Positions 51,660-61,281 are shown, counted from the first letter of the stretch. The stretch: 64,000 bases of DNA from Clostridia bacterium (GCA_017396395.1 JAFQMF010000015.1:1-64000); one strand, 5' to 3'. Program-made: numbers and translations. The notes: a model not told the origin generated them from the sequence alone.

Positions 51660-54600
51660 TTATTTTTTATAAGTATCAAGGTCAAGAGAAAGCAGGGTAG
51701 TAATACCCTTTTCCTGCATAGTAACTCCGTAAAGAGTATCTGCAATTTCCATAGTACCCTTTCTGTGTGTAATTAAAATAAACTGAGTATCCTCTGAGAA
51801 TTTTTTTAAATAATCAGCATATCTAAACACATTAACATCATCAAGTGCAGCTTCAATTTCGTCAAATATGCAGAAATATGTAGGTTTAATTTTAAGTATT
51901 GCAAAAATAAGAGCTATAGCGGTAAATGCCTTTTCTCCCCCTGATAAAAGAGTGATGCTCTGAAGCTTCTTTCCAGGTGGCTGTACATCAATTTCCACAC
52001 CGCTGCCCAGAATATCATCAGGGTCAGTAAGACGAATGCTTGCTTTACCTCCGCCAAACAGGTCAGAGAAGGTTTCGCCAAACTTTTTGTTAAGCTTTGA
52101 AAAGTTTTCCTGAAACATTTCGGTCATAATAACTGTCATTTCGGAAATTAGGTTGTTAAGATTACCCTTTGCTTCCTCCAAATCCTTCTTCTGCTCTGAA
52201 AGAAAATCAAAACGCTCTTTTTGAACCTTATATTCTTCAATACTATCTACATTTACATTTCCAAGAGCTCGTATGCCTGCCTTAGCAGATGCAAGCTGTT
52301 TCTGTGCTTCTGCCTCGTCACCAATATCGTTGCGAAGATTGTCGGCGGTGGAATATGTAAGCTCATATTCCTCCCACATTTTTGTAATAATATCCTCTTT
52401 GGTATCTTCAAGCCTTGATTTTTTTCCTTCAATACGTGCCAGCTCTTCCCGAAGCTTGTAGGTGTTTTCCTTAAGCTGTTTTATTTCGTTTTCTTTATCC
52501 TCGATGGCTTTTTCAAATTCCATACGCTGATTTCCAAGCTTATCAATATCATCCTCACCGTCATTTGTTTTAAGACGAAGGTCTTCTACTTTGTTTTCGT
52601 ACATTATTATATTATTTTCATATTTTATAATGTCATCCTCCAAAGCTTCAATGTGAATTGACTTATTGGATATTTCCAGCTCTGTTGCAACAACAGAGTT
52701 TTCTGCATCTAACATCCAATCTGCGGCAACCTCCATAACCTTTTCGGATACTGCAAAATCAGTTCTTGCACGTGAAAGATTTTCGGAAATCTGTAAAAGA
52801 TGGTTATTGTAGCTTTCCAGTTCCTTTTCCAAAGTTGCAATTTCTGATTCCATTGAAGATACCTGAAGCTTAGCTGTTTCGTTGCCTGTAAGCATATTCT
52901 CGTTTTCAGCAGAGGTACTTTTAATTATATTGTTTACCTTTTCTGCTTCATCCTCTAAGGATATAATTTTACTGCTTTCATTTTTAAGAGTAAGCTGAAG
53001 GTTTTCCAGTTTTGACTTTTCAGTAATAAGTGCAGACTTGCTTTGCCACATTTCTTCCTGAAGAGTATCGTATCTTTTTCTGTCCTCGCTGATTTTAACA
53101 TTAAGCTTTTCAAGTTGAGAAGACAGTTTCTTTTTTATACTTTGTATCTCTTTTATACGTTCTGAAATTTTTTCTATCTCGGAATTTCTGGAAAGTGAAT
53201 TACTGCTTCCTTTAGAGTAACCACCTGATACAGAGCCTCCGGGACTTAACACTTCGCCCTCTAAAGTTACCAGTTTAAATTTATATGAATTTTCTCTTGC
53301 CAGATTTATAGCATTATCAATAGTATCTATTACAACTGTTTTTCCTAAATGAGAGTTTATAATATCGTTAAATTTACTGTTTGTCTTTACAAGCTCTGAT
53401 GCAATACCGATATATCCCTTTGCTTTTGAAAGGGAAGAATCATTTAGTAAATTTCCCTTAACGGAAGAAACGGGAAGGAAGGTTGCTCTGCCTGATTTTG
53501 TACTTTTAAGAAATTCAATTGCTTTTTTTGCATCTTCTTCTGTATCTGTTACGATATGATTAAGTGCTCCTCCAAGTGCAGATTCAATTGCAGAAACATA
53601 TTTTTCCTCTGTATTTATAAGCTTGGAAAGAGGACCATGTATTTTGCAGGAAGAAAGACAGCCCTTTTCAGCCTCTTTCATTACTGCCCTTACACTGTTT
53701 GGATAGCCCTCCATAGTGTTTTCCAAAGTTTCCAAAGTGATTTTTTTATGGTCAAGAGATTTTTCTTCAATGGAAAGAGAGTCAATTTTTCCGTTTATTT
53801 CGGTAATATCCTTACTTTGACTTTCAATATCAGCGGAAAGGTTAGCACCTTGCTCCTGCAGTTCTTTTGCATTTTCTACAGTTTCTCTTAAATGTTTTGC
53901 TAACTGGTCAATTTCCTTCTGAAGCTGAACTTTTATTGTAACAGCAGAGGATTTTTCAGAAAGTATATCAGTCAGTCTTTCACGAAGAGAGGAGAAGTAA
54001 GCACTGCTGCTTTCAATTTTTGCAGAGTTTGAGGAAATTTCATTTTGTTTTTCCGCTAAAGATTCACGAAGATTTTTAAGCTTTTCGTTTGCAACTTCAA
54101 TTGTAATATTTAAAGCTTCTTGCTCCTTTTCAAAATTACTGCATACAAGCTCAAGTTCTTTATGCTTTTGAGCTATAGAATTGTTTTCGGATTTTTTTTG
54201 GGAAATCTGTTCTTTTAAGGAAACAAGCTTTTCCCGTTGCATATTCATTTCGCCTTTTAAACGGAGAATGTCCTTTTTATGATTTTCAATATTTGTTTTA
54301 GTAAGCTGAATTTCTCCAAGTACTCTTGTAATTTCATTTTTCTGAGCATATATATTTGCCTTGCTCTGGTCAATAACTCCTTCCAGATGACGGTATTCTT
54401 CTTTTTTTGCAAGAAGTGCAAGCTCCTGAGCTTCCGTCTTTTTTTCTCCTGTTTCCTTGTTTTCAAGAGCAATTTTATATGTTTCCTCTATGGAAGAAAG
54501 CTGTTGGTCAAAAGAATCAAGAGTTTTAAGCCACAAATTGATTTCTAAGTTCTTTTGGACTTCTTTAAGCTGAAGATACTTTTTTGCTTTTTTAGACTGG

Positions 54601-55220
54601 TGTTCAAGAGGTGTTAAATTGTTGCCGATTTCATTTAGAATATCCTCAACACGGGATAAATTATCATTTGTAGAAAGAAGCTTTCTTTCGGCTTCCTCTT
54701 TTTTGTATCTGTATTTTGTAATACCTGATGCCTCGTCAAATATGTGACGTCTGTCTTCCGACTTTGCACTTAAAATTTCATCAATTTTGCCTTGACCTAC
54801 AATAGAGTATCCATCTCTGCCAAGACCTGTATCCATAAATAGCTCGTGGATATCCTTTAAACGGCAGGTAGCATTATTAATCATATATTCACTTTCGCCT
54901 GAGCGATACACTCTTCGGGAAACGGAAATCTCATCAAAATCCATATTAAGGCTTCTGTCAGCATTGTCAATAACAATAACAACCTCAGCATAAGCCATAG
55001 GATTACGCTTGTCAGTACCGTTAAAAATAACGTCCTCCATTTTGCTTCCGCGAAGGGATTTTGCACTCATTTCACCCATAACCCAACGCATAGCATCAGC
55101 AATATTGCTTTTGCCACTGCCGTTAGGGCCAACAACTGCAGTAACCCCATCTACAAAATTAAGTTTTGTTTTCTCCGAAAAGGATTTAAAACCATGTAAT
55201 TGTAAAGACTTAAAATACAA
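51660..55220 (-). CDS. smc: Chromosome segregation ATPase SMC
   Basis: This 1186-residue protein has an N-terminal Walker A (GPNGSGKSN, about 32-40), two long coiled-coil arms, a hinge near 500-660 with the GGALNHIV and SGGYSKGS regions, and a C-terminal ABC signature LLSGGEKAFTA plus Walker B YFCIFDEIEAALDD. It forms the condensin-like complex with ScpA/ScpB. It starts with TTG after GGTGG, and its promoter diverges from that of tsaC. The rnc and acpP genes that often precede smc are not here. Confidence 0.97.
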   Translation of the reverse strand: MYFKSLQLHGFKSFSEKTKLNFVDGVTAVVGPNGSGKSNIADAMRWVMGEMSAKSLRGSKMEDVIFNGTDKRNPMAYAEVVIVIDNADRSLNMDFDEISVSRRVYRSGESEYMINNATCRLKDIHELFMDTGLGRDGYSIVGQGKIDEILSAKSEDRRHIFDEASGITKYRYKKEEAERKLLSTNDNLSRVEDILNEIGNNLTPLEHQSKKAKKYLQLKEVQKNLEINLWLKTLDSFDQQLSSIEETYKIALENKETGEKKTEAQELALLAKKEEYRHLEGVIDQSKANIYAQKNEITRVLGEIQLTKTNIENHKKDILRLKGEMNMQREKLVSLKEQISQKKSENNSIAQKHKELELVCSNFEKEQEALNITIEVANEKLKNLRESLAEKQNEISSNSAKIESSSAYFSSLRERLTDILSEKSSAVTIKVQLQKEIDQLAKHLRETVENAKELQEQGANLSADIESQSKDITEINGKIDSLSIEEKSLDHKKITLETLENTMEGYPNSVRAVMKEAEKGCLSSCKIHGPLSKLINTEEKYVSAIESALGGALNHIVTDTEEDAKKAIEFLKSTKSGRATFLPVSSVKGNLLNDSSLSKAKGYIGIASELVKTNSKFNDIINSHLGKTVVIDTIDNAINLARENSYKFKLVTLEGEVLSPGGSVSGGYSKGSSNSLSRNSEIEKISERIKEIQSIKKKLSSQLEKLNVKISEDRKRYDTLQEEMWQSKSALITEKSKLENLQLTLKNESSKIISLEDEAEKVNNIIKSTSAENENMLTGNETAKLQVSSMESEIATLEKELESYNNHLLQISENLSRARTDFAVSEKVMEVAADWMLDAENSVVATELEISNKSIHIEALEDDIIKYENNIIMYENKVEDLRLKTNDGEDDIDKLGNQRMEFEKAIEDKENEIKQLKENTYKLREELARIEGKKSRLEDTKEDIITKMWEEYELTYSTADNLRNDIGDEAEAQKQLASAKAGIRALGNVNVDSIEEYKVQKERFDFLSEQKKDLEEAKGNLNNLISEMTVIMTEMFQENFSKLNKKFGETFSDLFGGGKASIRLTDPDDILGSGVEIDVQPPGKKLQSITLLSGGEKAFTAIALIFAILKIKPTYFCIFDEIEAALDDVNVFRYADYLKKFSEDTQFILITHRKGTMEIADTLYGVTMQEKGITTLLSLDLDTYKK

Positions 55221-55269
55221 TTAAAACACCACCGTTATTATGTTAAAATAAAAAAATCTACCTTCTTAT

Positions 55270-55298
55270 ATTTTACCATAAAAATGTACTAAATACAA
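55270..55298 (-). promoter_or_regulatory. Promoter of the smc-ftsY-UPF0182 unit
   Basis: On the minus strand, TTGTAT (55298-55293), 17 bp, TAAAAT (55275-55270). Confidence 0.65.
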
Positions 55299-55316
55299 GT
55301 TTTTTCTTGTGCCTTG

Positions 55317-55345
55317 TTGCAATTTTCAAATTATTGTGGTAAAAT
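55317..55345 (+). promoter_or_regulatory. Promoter of the tsaC-rimI operon
   Basis: TTGCAA (55317-55322), 17 bp, TAAAAT (55340-55345), with a TGG directly before the -10 as in an extended -10 promoter. Divergent from the smc promoter. Confidence 0.7.
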
Positions 55346-55378
55346 ATAAAATGAGATATTATAGGAAGGTGTAGCCGT

Positions 55379-56386
55379 TTGGATACTATATATATAAAAG
55401 CAGAGGATATTAAGGGAATTCAAAAAGGAGGAGAAATCCTTCAAAAGGGTGGTCTTGTAGCATTTCCTACCGAAACAGTTTATGGTCTTGGTGCAAACGG
55501 ACTTGATGAAACAGCGGTAAAGGAAATTTATGTTGCAAAAGGCAGACCTTCAGACAACCCCCTTATTCTTCATATTACCTCAATGGAGGATGCGGAAAAA
55601 ATAGCATATTTAAACGATAATGCAATTAAAATGGCAGGGGTATTCTGGCCCGGACCTCTTACGATGGTGCTTCCTAAAAAGGATATTGTGCCAAAGGTTG
55701 TAACAGGGGGACTTTCCACAGTTGCAATACGAATGCCTTCAAATGATACAGCAAGGAACTTAATCAGCTGTGCAGGAGTGCCTGTTGCAGCACCAAGTGC
55801 CAACACATCAGGTAAACCCAGTCCTACAGATGCAGATGCTGTAAAACAGGATTTAGATGGTAAAATACATATGATAATCGACGGTGGTCAGTGTCACATA
55901 GGAATTGAATCTACTGTACTGGATTTAAGCGGAGAAGTCCCTATGATACTTCGACCCGGAGAAATAACTCTGGATATGATAAAAAAGGTGCTTCCCACCT
56001 GTGAAATGGAGCCTGGACTTTGCGATAGTGAAAAAACCTCTAAGGTGCCAAAATGCCCAGGTATGAAGTACAAGCATTACTCTCCTGACGCTCAGGTAAT
56101 TGTGTTTGAGGAAAGCGGAAAAGGCAAAATTACAGAATATATAGAAAAATATAAGGATAAAAAAGTAGCTGTATATTGTAAAAACGGAGAAACCTATCCT
56201 GCAGAAAATGTGTTTTACTGGGGAGAAAATGCACACCATATGGCAAGAAAGCTTTTTTCAGACCTTAGAAATTTTGATAAATCAGGCTTTGAAATTGTTC
56301 TTTGTGTATGTCCTGAAATGTCACAGATGGGACAAAGTGTAAGAAACAGACTTTACAAATCAGCAGGGTATAACATAGTAAAATAG
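55379..56386 (+). CDS. Threonylcarbamoyl-AMP synthase (Sua5 type)
   Basis: This 335-residue protein has a YrdC domain (about 10-200) with FPTETVYGLGANG near 30-42, KGRPSDNPL near 54-62 and APSANTSGKPSPT, joined to a C-terminal Sua5 domain (about 240-335) that begins after PGMKYKHYSPDA. It makes threonylcarbamoyl-AMP for the t6A37 modification of ANN-decoding tRNAs. TTG start at 55379 with GGAAGGTG about 9 nt upstream. rimI follows after 8 nt. Confidence 0.95.
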   Translation: MDTIYIKAEDIKGIQKGGEILQKGGLVAFPTETVYGLGANGLDETAVKEIYVAKGRPSDNPLILHITSMEDAEKIAYLNDNAIKMAGVFWPGPLTMVLPKKDIVPKVVTGGLSTVAIRMPSNDTARNLISCAGVPVAAPSANTSGKPSPTDADAVKQDLDGKIHMIIDGGQCHIGIESTVLDLSGEVPMILRPGEITLDMIKKVLPTCEMEPGLCDSEKTSKVPKCPGMKYKHYSPDAQVIVFEESGKGKITEYIEKYKDKKVAVYCKNGETYPAENVFYWGENAHHMARKLFSDLRNFDKSGFEIVLCVCPEMSQMGQSVRNRLYKSAGYNIVK

Positions 56387-56394
56387 GTGATAAA

Positions 56395-56829
56395 ATGGTA
56401 ATAGAAAAAATGGAGGTTACCTCCTGCAAAAGTGTGGCGGAAATTGAAAAATTATGTTTTTCCACCCCATGGTCAAAGGCAAGTCTGGAAAATGAATTCA
56501 ATCTTTCATATGCTCACTATTTCTGTGTAAAAGAACAAAATCAGGTCGTGGCATATGTGGGAGTGCATAATATATGCCAGGAGGGCGAAATTACAACCTT
56601 TGCCGTACATCCGGCCCATCGCAGAAAAGGATTTGGATACAGACTTTTAAAAGAGCTTATAAGCTATGAAAAAAAGCAAGGAATAAAACTTTTAAACCTT
56701 GAGGTAAGACAGGGAAATATACCTGCTGTCAGCTTATATGAAGGTCTGGGTTTTGAAAAGGTAGGAGTAAGAAAAGGATATTACCAAAACCCCACAGAGG
56801 ATGGGATTTTAATGACTCTACACCTTTAA
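56395..56829 (+). CDS. rimI: Ribosomal protein S18-alanine N-acetyltransferase
   Basis: This 144-residue GNAT protein has the RimI pattern: CFSTPWSKASLENE near 20-33, the acetyl-CoA loop HPAHRRKGFGYRLL (about 73-86) and LEVRQGNIPAVSLYEGLGFEKVG near the end. RimI acetylates the S18 N-terminus. It is often clustered with t6A genes (tsaB/tsaD/tsaE); here only the Sua5 gene is adjacent. Confidence 0.92.
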   Translation: MVIEKMEVTSCKSVAEIEKLCFSTPWSKASLENEFNLSYAHYFCVKEQNQVVAYVGVHNICQEGEITTFAVHPAHRRKGFGYRLLKELISYEKKQGIKLLNLEVRQGNIPAVSLYEGLGFEKVGVRKGYYQNPTEDGILMTLHL

Positions 56830-56843
56830 AAGGAGGAAATAAA

Positions 56844-57371
56844 ATGGATATTAGCAGGGAATTTTTAATAGAAAGAAAGAAAAATGTTTTTGATTATATT
56901 TTAATGGGGCTTTTGTGTCTGGGAGCAATATTTGCTACAATTGCACTGGCGGGATTTTTGATTTTACAGCTTTATGGAATGTTTGCTGCTCTTGCCATTT
57001 TCGGTATCTGGTTTTTAGTTTATTATTTTATTTCATCAAGACATATTGAATATGAATACTGCGTAAGCGCGGGAGAAATGGATGTTGATACTGTAATTGG
57101 TAAAAAAAGACGCAAACATATTGTTACAGTTAATATAAAAGATGCAGATATTATTGCCCCGGCTACTGTAGAATATCATAATCAGTATGAAAAAGAGGGG
57201 ATAACCGAGAAAATTAATGCTACATCGGGAGAAGGTTCTGCTCTTGATTTTTTCATTATTTTCAATGATGAAAAAGGCAATCTTGCCCGTCTTGTATTTA
57301 CCCCAAATAAAGACATAATAGAGGCAATTAAGATGTACAATCCCAGAAACACTTTTTTGCCAGAGGAATAA
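56844..57371 (+). CDS. DUF6106-like membrane protein
   Basis: This 175-residue protein has two adjacent transmembrane segments (about 18-65) and a polar C-terminal domain with YEYCVSAGEMDVDTVIGKKRRKH near 73-95, split by strands. I associate the pattern with DUF6106, a family of unknown function in Clostridia. It lies between rimI and the NAD(P)HX repair gene with gaps of 14 and 3 nt, so it is firmly in the operon. AAAGGAGG precedes the ATG. Confidence 0.7.
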   Translation: MDISREFLIERKKNVFDYILMGLLCLGAIFATIALAGFLILQLYGMFAALAIFGIWFLVYYFISSRHIEYEYCVSAGEMDVDTVIGKKRRKHIVTVNIKDADIIAPATVEYHNQYEKEGITEKINATSGEGSALDFFIIFNDEKGNLARLVFTPNKDIIEAIKMYNPRNTFLPEE

Positions 57372-57374
57372 AAT

Positions 57375-58832
57375 ATGAAACTTGTAAATTCACAACAAAT
57401 GTATGCTTTGGAAAAACAGGCAGAGGATATGGGAATTTCTACTCTTGTGCTTATGGAAAATGCAGGAGTCAAAATGGCGGAATATATCCTTAACAATACT
57501 GATTTTACCCATATAGTTGTAGTATGCGGTGGAGGAAACAATGGGGGAGACGGCTTTGTAGTTGCAAGACAACTTTTTCTGGCAGGGAAAAATGTATCAA
57601 TTTTTAAAGCATTCAAGGAAGAAAAACTTACAGAAAATGCACTTATAAACTACAATATAGTCAAAAATCTCAACATTAAATTTGTAAAAGAAAAAGATTT
57701 ATACACATGTGATTTAATAGTTGACTGCCTTTTGGGAATAGGGGTAAAGGGCAGTGTAAGAGATGATATTGCTGATATAATAGACAGCATAAATGATTCA
57801 AAGGCGTATGTTATATCTGCTGATATGCCAAGCGGTATTTGTGCAGATACAGGGAAAATCTGCAAAAATGCAGTAAAAGCAGATGAAACTATAATAATGG
57901 GGTATGGGAAAACAGGTCTTTTTACAGGTGCAGGATATGCCTATTCAGGGAAAAAGACAGTAATTTCTATATCAATACCAAAAGCACATGACACAGGATA
58001 TTATCTTACAGATGAAAAATGCCTTGAAAAATGGCAGGTGAAATCCACTCCCCTTGATAATAAAGGAACCAACGGAACAGTGGGCATAGTTGCAGGTGGG
58101 AAAGGTATGACAGGTGCTGCTGCACTTTCTGCTCTTGGTGCATTAAGAAGCGGGGCAGGTATTGTTAAGGTACTTGTACCTGAAAATTTATGCGATATAC
58201 TGGAAACAAAGGTAACGGAAAGTATAACAGTTCCTCTTGACTGTCAGGATTTTCTTGATGAAAAAGGTGCACTGCAGGTTATTGAATATGCGAAAAACCT
58301 TTCTGTTCTTGCTATAGGTCCGGGTCTTGGACGAAGTGATAAAACGATTGCTGCTGTAAATAAAATATTAAAAAATGTAAATATTCCTGTTATAATTGAT
58401 GCTGATGGAATATATGGAGTATCAAGGAATATAAATATATTAAAGGAAACAGAGTCAAATGTTATACTCACTCCTCATCCGGGAGAGTTTTCTTTCCTTA
58501 CAGGACTGACTGTGGAGGAAATAGAGGCAGACCGTATAAATCTTGCTAAAAAGTTTGCTTCGGATTACAATGTAACACTTCTTTTAAAGGGTGCAGGCAG
58601 TGTTATTGCAACTCCTGATGGTGAAGTGTATATTAATCCTACGGGAAACGAGGGTATGGCAAAGGGTGGAAGCGGTGATGTACTTACAGGTATAATATCC
58701 GCTGTTATGGCAAAAGGCTGCGAAAACCCGGCTGCCTTTGGTGCATATCTTCACGGGAGAGCAGGAGATAAGGCGGAAAAGGCGTTGGGGAAAACCGCTA
58801 TGCTTCCTTCGGATATTTTAAAATTCTTATAA
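57375..58832 (+). CDS. nnr: Bifunctional NAD(P)HX epimerase/dehydratase
   Basis: This 485-residue protein has an N-terminal YjeF epimerase domain (about 1-205) with GGGNNGGDGFVVARQL near 53-68, and a C-terminal ADP-dependent dehydratase domain (about 220-485) with AIGPGLGRS near 313-321, ILTPHPGEF and the catalytic GTGG-like NEGMAKGGSGDVLTG. Together they repair damaged hydrated NADH/NADPH. The weak ribosome site and 3-nt gap after the membrane protein gene suggest coupling. Confidence 0.95.
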   Translation: MKLVNSQQMYALEKQAEDMGISTLVLMENAGVKMAEYILNNTDFTHIVVVCGGGNNGGDGFVVARQLFLAGKNVSIFKAFKEEKLTENALINYNIVKNLNIKFVKEKDLYTCDLIVDCLLGIGVKGSVRDDIADIIDSINDSKAYVISADMPSGICADTGKICKNAVKADETIIMGYGKTGLFTGAGYAYSGKKTVISISIPKAHDTGYYLTDEKCLEKWQVKSTPLDNKGTNGTVGIVAGGKGMTGAAALSALGALRSGAGIVKVLVPENLCDILETKVTESITVPLDCQDFLDEKGALQVIEYAKNLSVLAIGPGLGRSDKTIAAVNKILKNVNIPVIIDADGIYGVSRNINILKETESNVILTPHPGEFSFLTGLTVEEIEADRINLAKKFASDYNVTLLLKGAGSVIATPDGEVYINPTGNEGMAKGGSGDVLTGIISAVMAKGCENPAAFGAYLHGRAGDKAEKALGKTAMLPSDILKFL

Positions 58833-58844
58833 AAGGAATAATGA

Positions 58845-59459
58845 ATGAAAAAAATAAGCTTTTTTGTTTTTGTGCTTATGATAATCTGTCTGATGTCAGG
58901 ATGCAAGGGTATGAAGGGTTATAATACATATGAAAGTGTATATAAAACCTATAATGAAATGGAAAGCTATAGTGCAACCGTATGTGTAACGGCATATTCC
59001 AACAATTCGGAAAACAAATATACACTAAAGCAGTTTTACAAAGCTCCCGATATGCAAAGAAGTGAATATGTTTCACAGGCAGGGGGAGGCTCGATTACTG
59101 TTATAAATGGGGATAAAGGAAAGATTTTTTCTGATTATTCATCAAGTCCTGTTGCTCTTGAGAAGGTAGATATTAAAGAAAAGGATTATCTGATGTTACA
59201 AACTTTCTTCAAGATATACTATTCCTCTGAGGAAACGGCAGTAACTACAAGCGGAAACAACTCAAAAGGGAAAATAACACTTGTAGCACAAACAGGGGAC
59301 AGCAATCCTTATAAAAAAACTGCAGAGCTTATTATAGATAAGGAAAGCCTGAAACCAATAGAAATGACAATAACAGGCTTTGACGGAAAACCTTCTTTAC
59401 GCATAGAATATAATGAGTTCGAACTAAACCCCGAACTTGATAATAAGTTATTTGAATAA
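58845..59459 (+). CDS. Lipoprotein, probable GerS-like germination protein
   Basis: This 204-residue protein has a signal peptide with lipobox LMSGC (Cys20 lipidated) and a mature part of mixed strands like LolA/LolB-fold outer lipoproteins (QFYKAPDMQRSEYVS, DNGKIFSD-like turns, a late NEFELNPELDNKLFE). Gene order is the main evidence: in Clostridioides difficile the lipoprotein GerS, needed for cortex hydrolysis in spore germination, lies next to an alanine racemase gene, as here. The nnr gene ends 12 nt upstream. Homology to GerS itself is inferred and not proven. Confidence 0.7.
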   Translation: MKKISFFVFVLMIICLMSGCKGMKGYNTYESVYKTYNEMESYSATVCVTAYSNNSENKYTLKQFYKAPDMQRSEYVSQAGGGSITVINGDKGKIFSDYSSSPVALEKVDIKEKDYLMLQTFFKIYYSSEETAVTTSGNNSKGKITLVAQTGDSNPYKKTAELIIDKESLKPIEMTITGFDGKPSLRIEYNEFELNPELDNKLFE

Positions 59460-59479
59460 TTCACAAAGGATGATAGAAA

Positions 59480-60658
59480 ATGATTGAAGGCGCACACAGA
59501 ATATGGGCGGAAATAGACCTTGATGCTCTGGCAGAAAATATGAGGATTATAAAAGCCCATACTAATGTAAATTCAAAAATTATGGCAATAGTTAAAGCAG
59601 ACGCATACGGTCATGGTATTGGAAATGTTGCAAAAACTATGATAAAAAACGGGGCGGATGCTTTTGGAGTTGCCTGTATAGATGAAGCGGTTCAGCTTAG
59701 AAAAGCAGGCTTTGACCAGATGATACTCATTCTGGGTGCAATTTTACCTAATGAAGTAGAGAAGGCTATAAAGTATGACATTACGACTACCGCCTTCGAT
59801 TATGAATATGCTGAAATTTTGTCTGATACCGCTGTTAAAATGGGCAAAAAAGCAAGTGTGCATATTAAGGTTGATACAGGTATGCACAGAATCGGAGTTA
59901 TAGCAGATAGAGATAATGCTGTGGAAAAAATACTTGAAATAGCACAGCTTCCAGGAATAGAAATAACGGGTATATTCTCTCATTTTGCTTGTGCTGATAT
60001 GGCAGAGGATAACTTAAGTCACAAACAGGCAGAGTTATTTATGACTATTGTAAAAGCTTTAGAGAAGAAGGGACTTTCTATTCCCTGTAAACATATATGT
60101 AACAGTGCAGGAACATTTAAATATCCCCAGTATCATATGGATATGGTGCGTGTGGGAGTGGTATGTTATGGAATTTATCCTTCAAAGGAAATTTCCCCAT
60201 GCGGACTTGTTCCTGTTATGAGTCTTAAAACGATGGTTTCAAGAATTGAAACACTAAAATCAGGAGAGAGCGTCAGTTATGGTGCTACTTACAAGGCTGA
60301 AGGAAATATAAAATGTGCAACCCTTATGGCGGGATATGCAGACGGATACTCCAGACTTCTTTCAGACAAGGTAAATGTTATAATAAATGACCGCTTTGTT
60401 AAAATTATAGGAAGAATTTGTATGGACCAATGTATGACGGACGTAACAGATGTCAATAATATAGCTGTGGGGGATGTTGCAACATTATTTGGCAGAGCAG
60501 GGGACAAGGAAATTCCTGTTGAGGAGCTGGCAGACATTATGGGCACAATAAATTATGAGCTTATATGTATGATCAGTAAACGTGTTCCAAGGATTTATAA
60601 AATGAATGGTAAATGCATTGATGAGCTGAATTACATAACACAATTAAGTAAACAGTGA
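59480..60658 (+). CDS. alr: Alanine racemase
   Basis: This 392-residue PLP enzyme has the cofactor lysine in IVKADAYGHG (about 36-45), HIKVDTGMHRIG near 131-142 and the second catalytic Tyr in VSYGATYKA (about 264-272). It makes D-alanine for peptidoglycan; in spore formers it also limits alanine-triggered germination. It follows the GerS-like lipoprotein gene by 20 nt. The mazEF-like pair downstream has its own promoter, matching the B. subtilis order alr-ndoAI-ndoA. Confidence 0.96.
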   Translation: MIEGAHRIWAEIDLDALAENMRIIKAHTNVNSKIMAIVKADAYGHGIGNVAKTMIKNGADAFGVACIDEAVQLRKAGFDQMILILGAILPNEVEKAIKYDITTTAFDYEYAEILSDTAVKMGKKASVHIKVDTGMHRIGVIADRDNAVEKILEIAQLPGIEITGIFSHFACADMAEDNLSHKQAELFMTIVKALEKKGLSIPCKHICNSAGTFKYPQYHMDMVRVGVVCYGIYPSKEISPCGLVPVMSLKTMVSRIETLKSGESVSYGATYKAEGNIKCATLMAGYADGYSRLLSDKVNVIINDRFVKIIGRICMDQCMTDVTDVNNIAVGDVATLFGRAGDKEIPVEELADIMGTINYELICMISKRVPRIYKMNGKCIDELNYITQLSKQ

Positions 60659-60669
60659 AAATTTTGCAT

Positions 60670-60699
60670 TTGCTTTTAACTCTTTTTAAGTGGTATAAT
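60670..60699 (+). promoter_or_regulatory. Promoter of the MazF module
   Basis: TTGCTT (60670-60675), 18 bp, TATAAT (60694-60699) with TGG directly upstream of the -10. The start is near 60706, which leaves no room for a longer antitoxin. Confidence 0.65.
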
Positions 60700-60730
60700 A
60701 TATGTATATGACTTTTAAGGAGGAGAAAAA

Positions 60731-60931
60731 GTGAGGGAATTAAAAATTCTAAAAGGTATTTCTGAAAAAATACTTCACTCTGCCTTAAAACGAAAAAAAA
60801 GAATTGAACTGAAAAAAGGCTATCGCTCCTGTGGAAGTATTAACCTTTCTATTGCCAATATGTGTATTAACGCCGATAATGAATCACTTTCGGCTTATGA
60901 GGAAAAATTGGCGGAGTGTGAAAATAAGTGA
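60731..60931 (+). CDS. Short EndoAI-like antitoxin lacking a clear DNA-binding domain
   Basis: This 66-residue protein matches the C-terminal half of clostridial and bacillar EndoAI antitoxins: [16 protein letters not shown] (28-43) and YEEKLAECE (56-64). Typical members are about 90 residues and begin with a ribbon-helix-helix (RHH) DNA-binding domain. Here only 27 residues precede the toxin-binding part and no RHH pattern is seen. The GTG start follows AAGGAGG by 8 nt, and a promoter just upstream limits any extension. It overlaps mazF by 4 nt. It could still neutralise MazF but may not repress its own promoter. Confidence 0.7.
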   Translation: MRELKILKGISEKILHSALKRKKRIELKKGYRSCGSINLSIANMCINADNESLSAYEEKLAECENK

Positions 60932-61275
60932 TAATCAGGCGAGGAGATATTTATTATGCAGACCTAAGCCCTGTTATCGGCTCAGAGCAGGGAGGAATCC
61001 GTCCTGTTCTGGTTGTGCAGAATGATGTGGGGAACAAGTATAGTCCTACGGTTATTGCCGCGGCGGTCACCTCACAGATTAACAAGGCAAAGCTACCTAC
61101 GCATATTGAAATTAAAGCGGAGGAATATGGTCTTACAAAAGATTCTGTTATATTGCTTGAACAAGTGAGAACAATTGACAAGCAAAGATTAAGAGATAAA
61201 ATAGGAAAACTGGATTCAGGACTTATGACCAGAGTAAATGATGCTCTGAGCATCAGCTTTGGGCTGGAAGAATAA
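60928..61275 (+). CDS. ndoA: MazF-family mRNA interferase (EndoA/NdoA type)
   Basis: This 115-residue toxin has the family start [20 protein letters not shown] (4-23, split by a turn) and [17 protein letters not shown] and [13 protein letters not shown] with the catalytic Arg/Thr region. B. subtilis EndoA cuts single-stranded RNA at UACAU. GTG start overlaps the antitoxin stop. Length and motifs look intact, so the enzyme is probably active. Confidence 0.93.
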   Translation: MIIRRGDIYYADLSPVIGSEQGGIRPVLVVQNDVGNKYSPTVIAAAVTSQINKAKLPTHIEIKAEEYGLTKDSVILLEQVRTIDKQRLRDKIGKLDSGLMTRVNDALSISFGLEE

Positions 61276-61281
61276 TGATTT

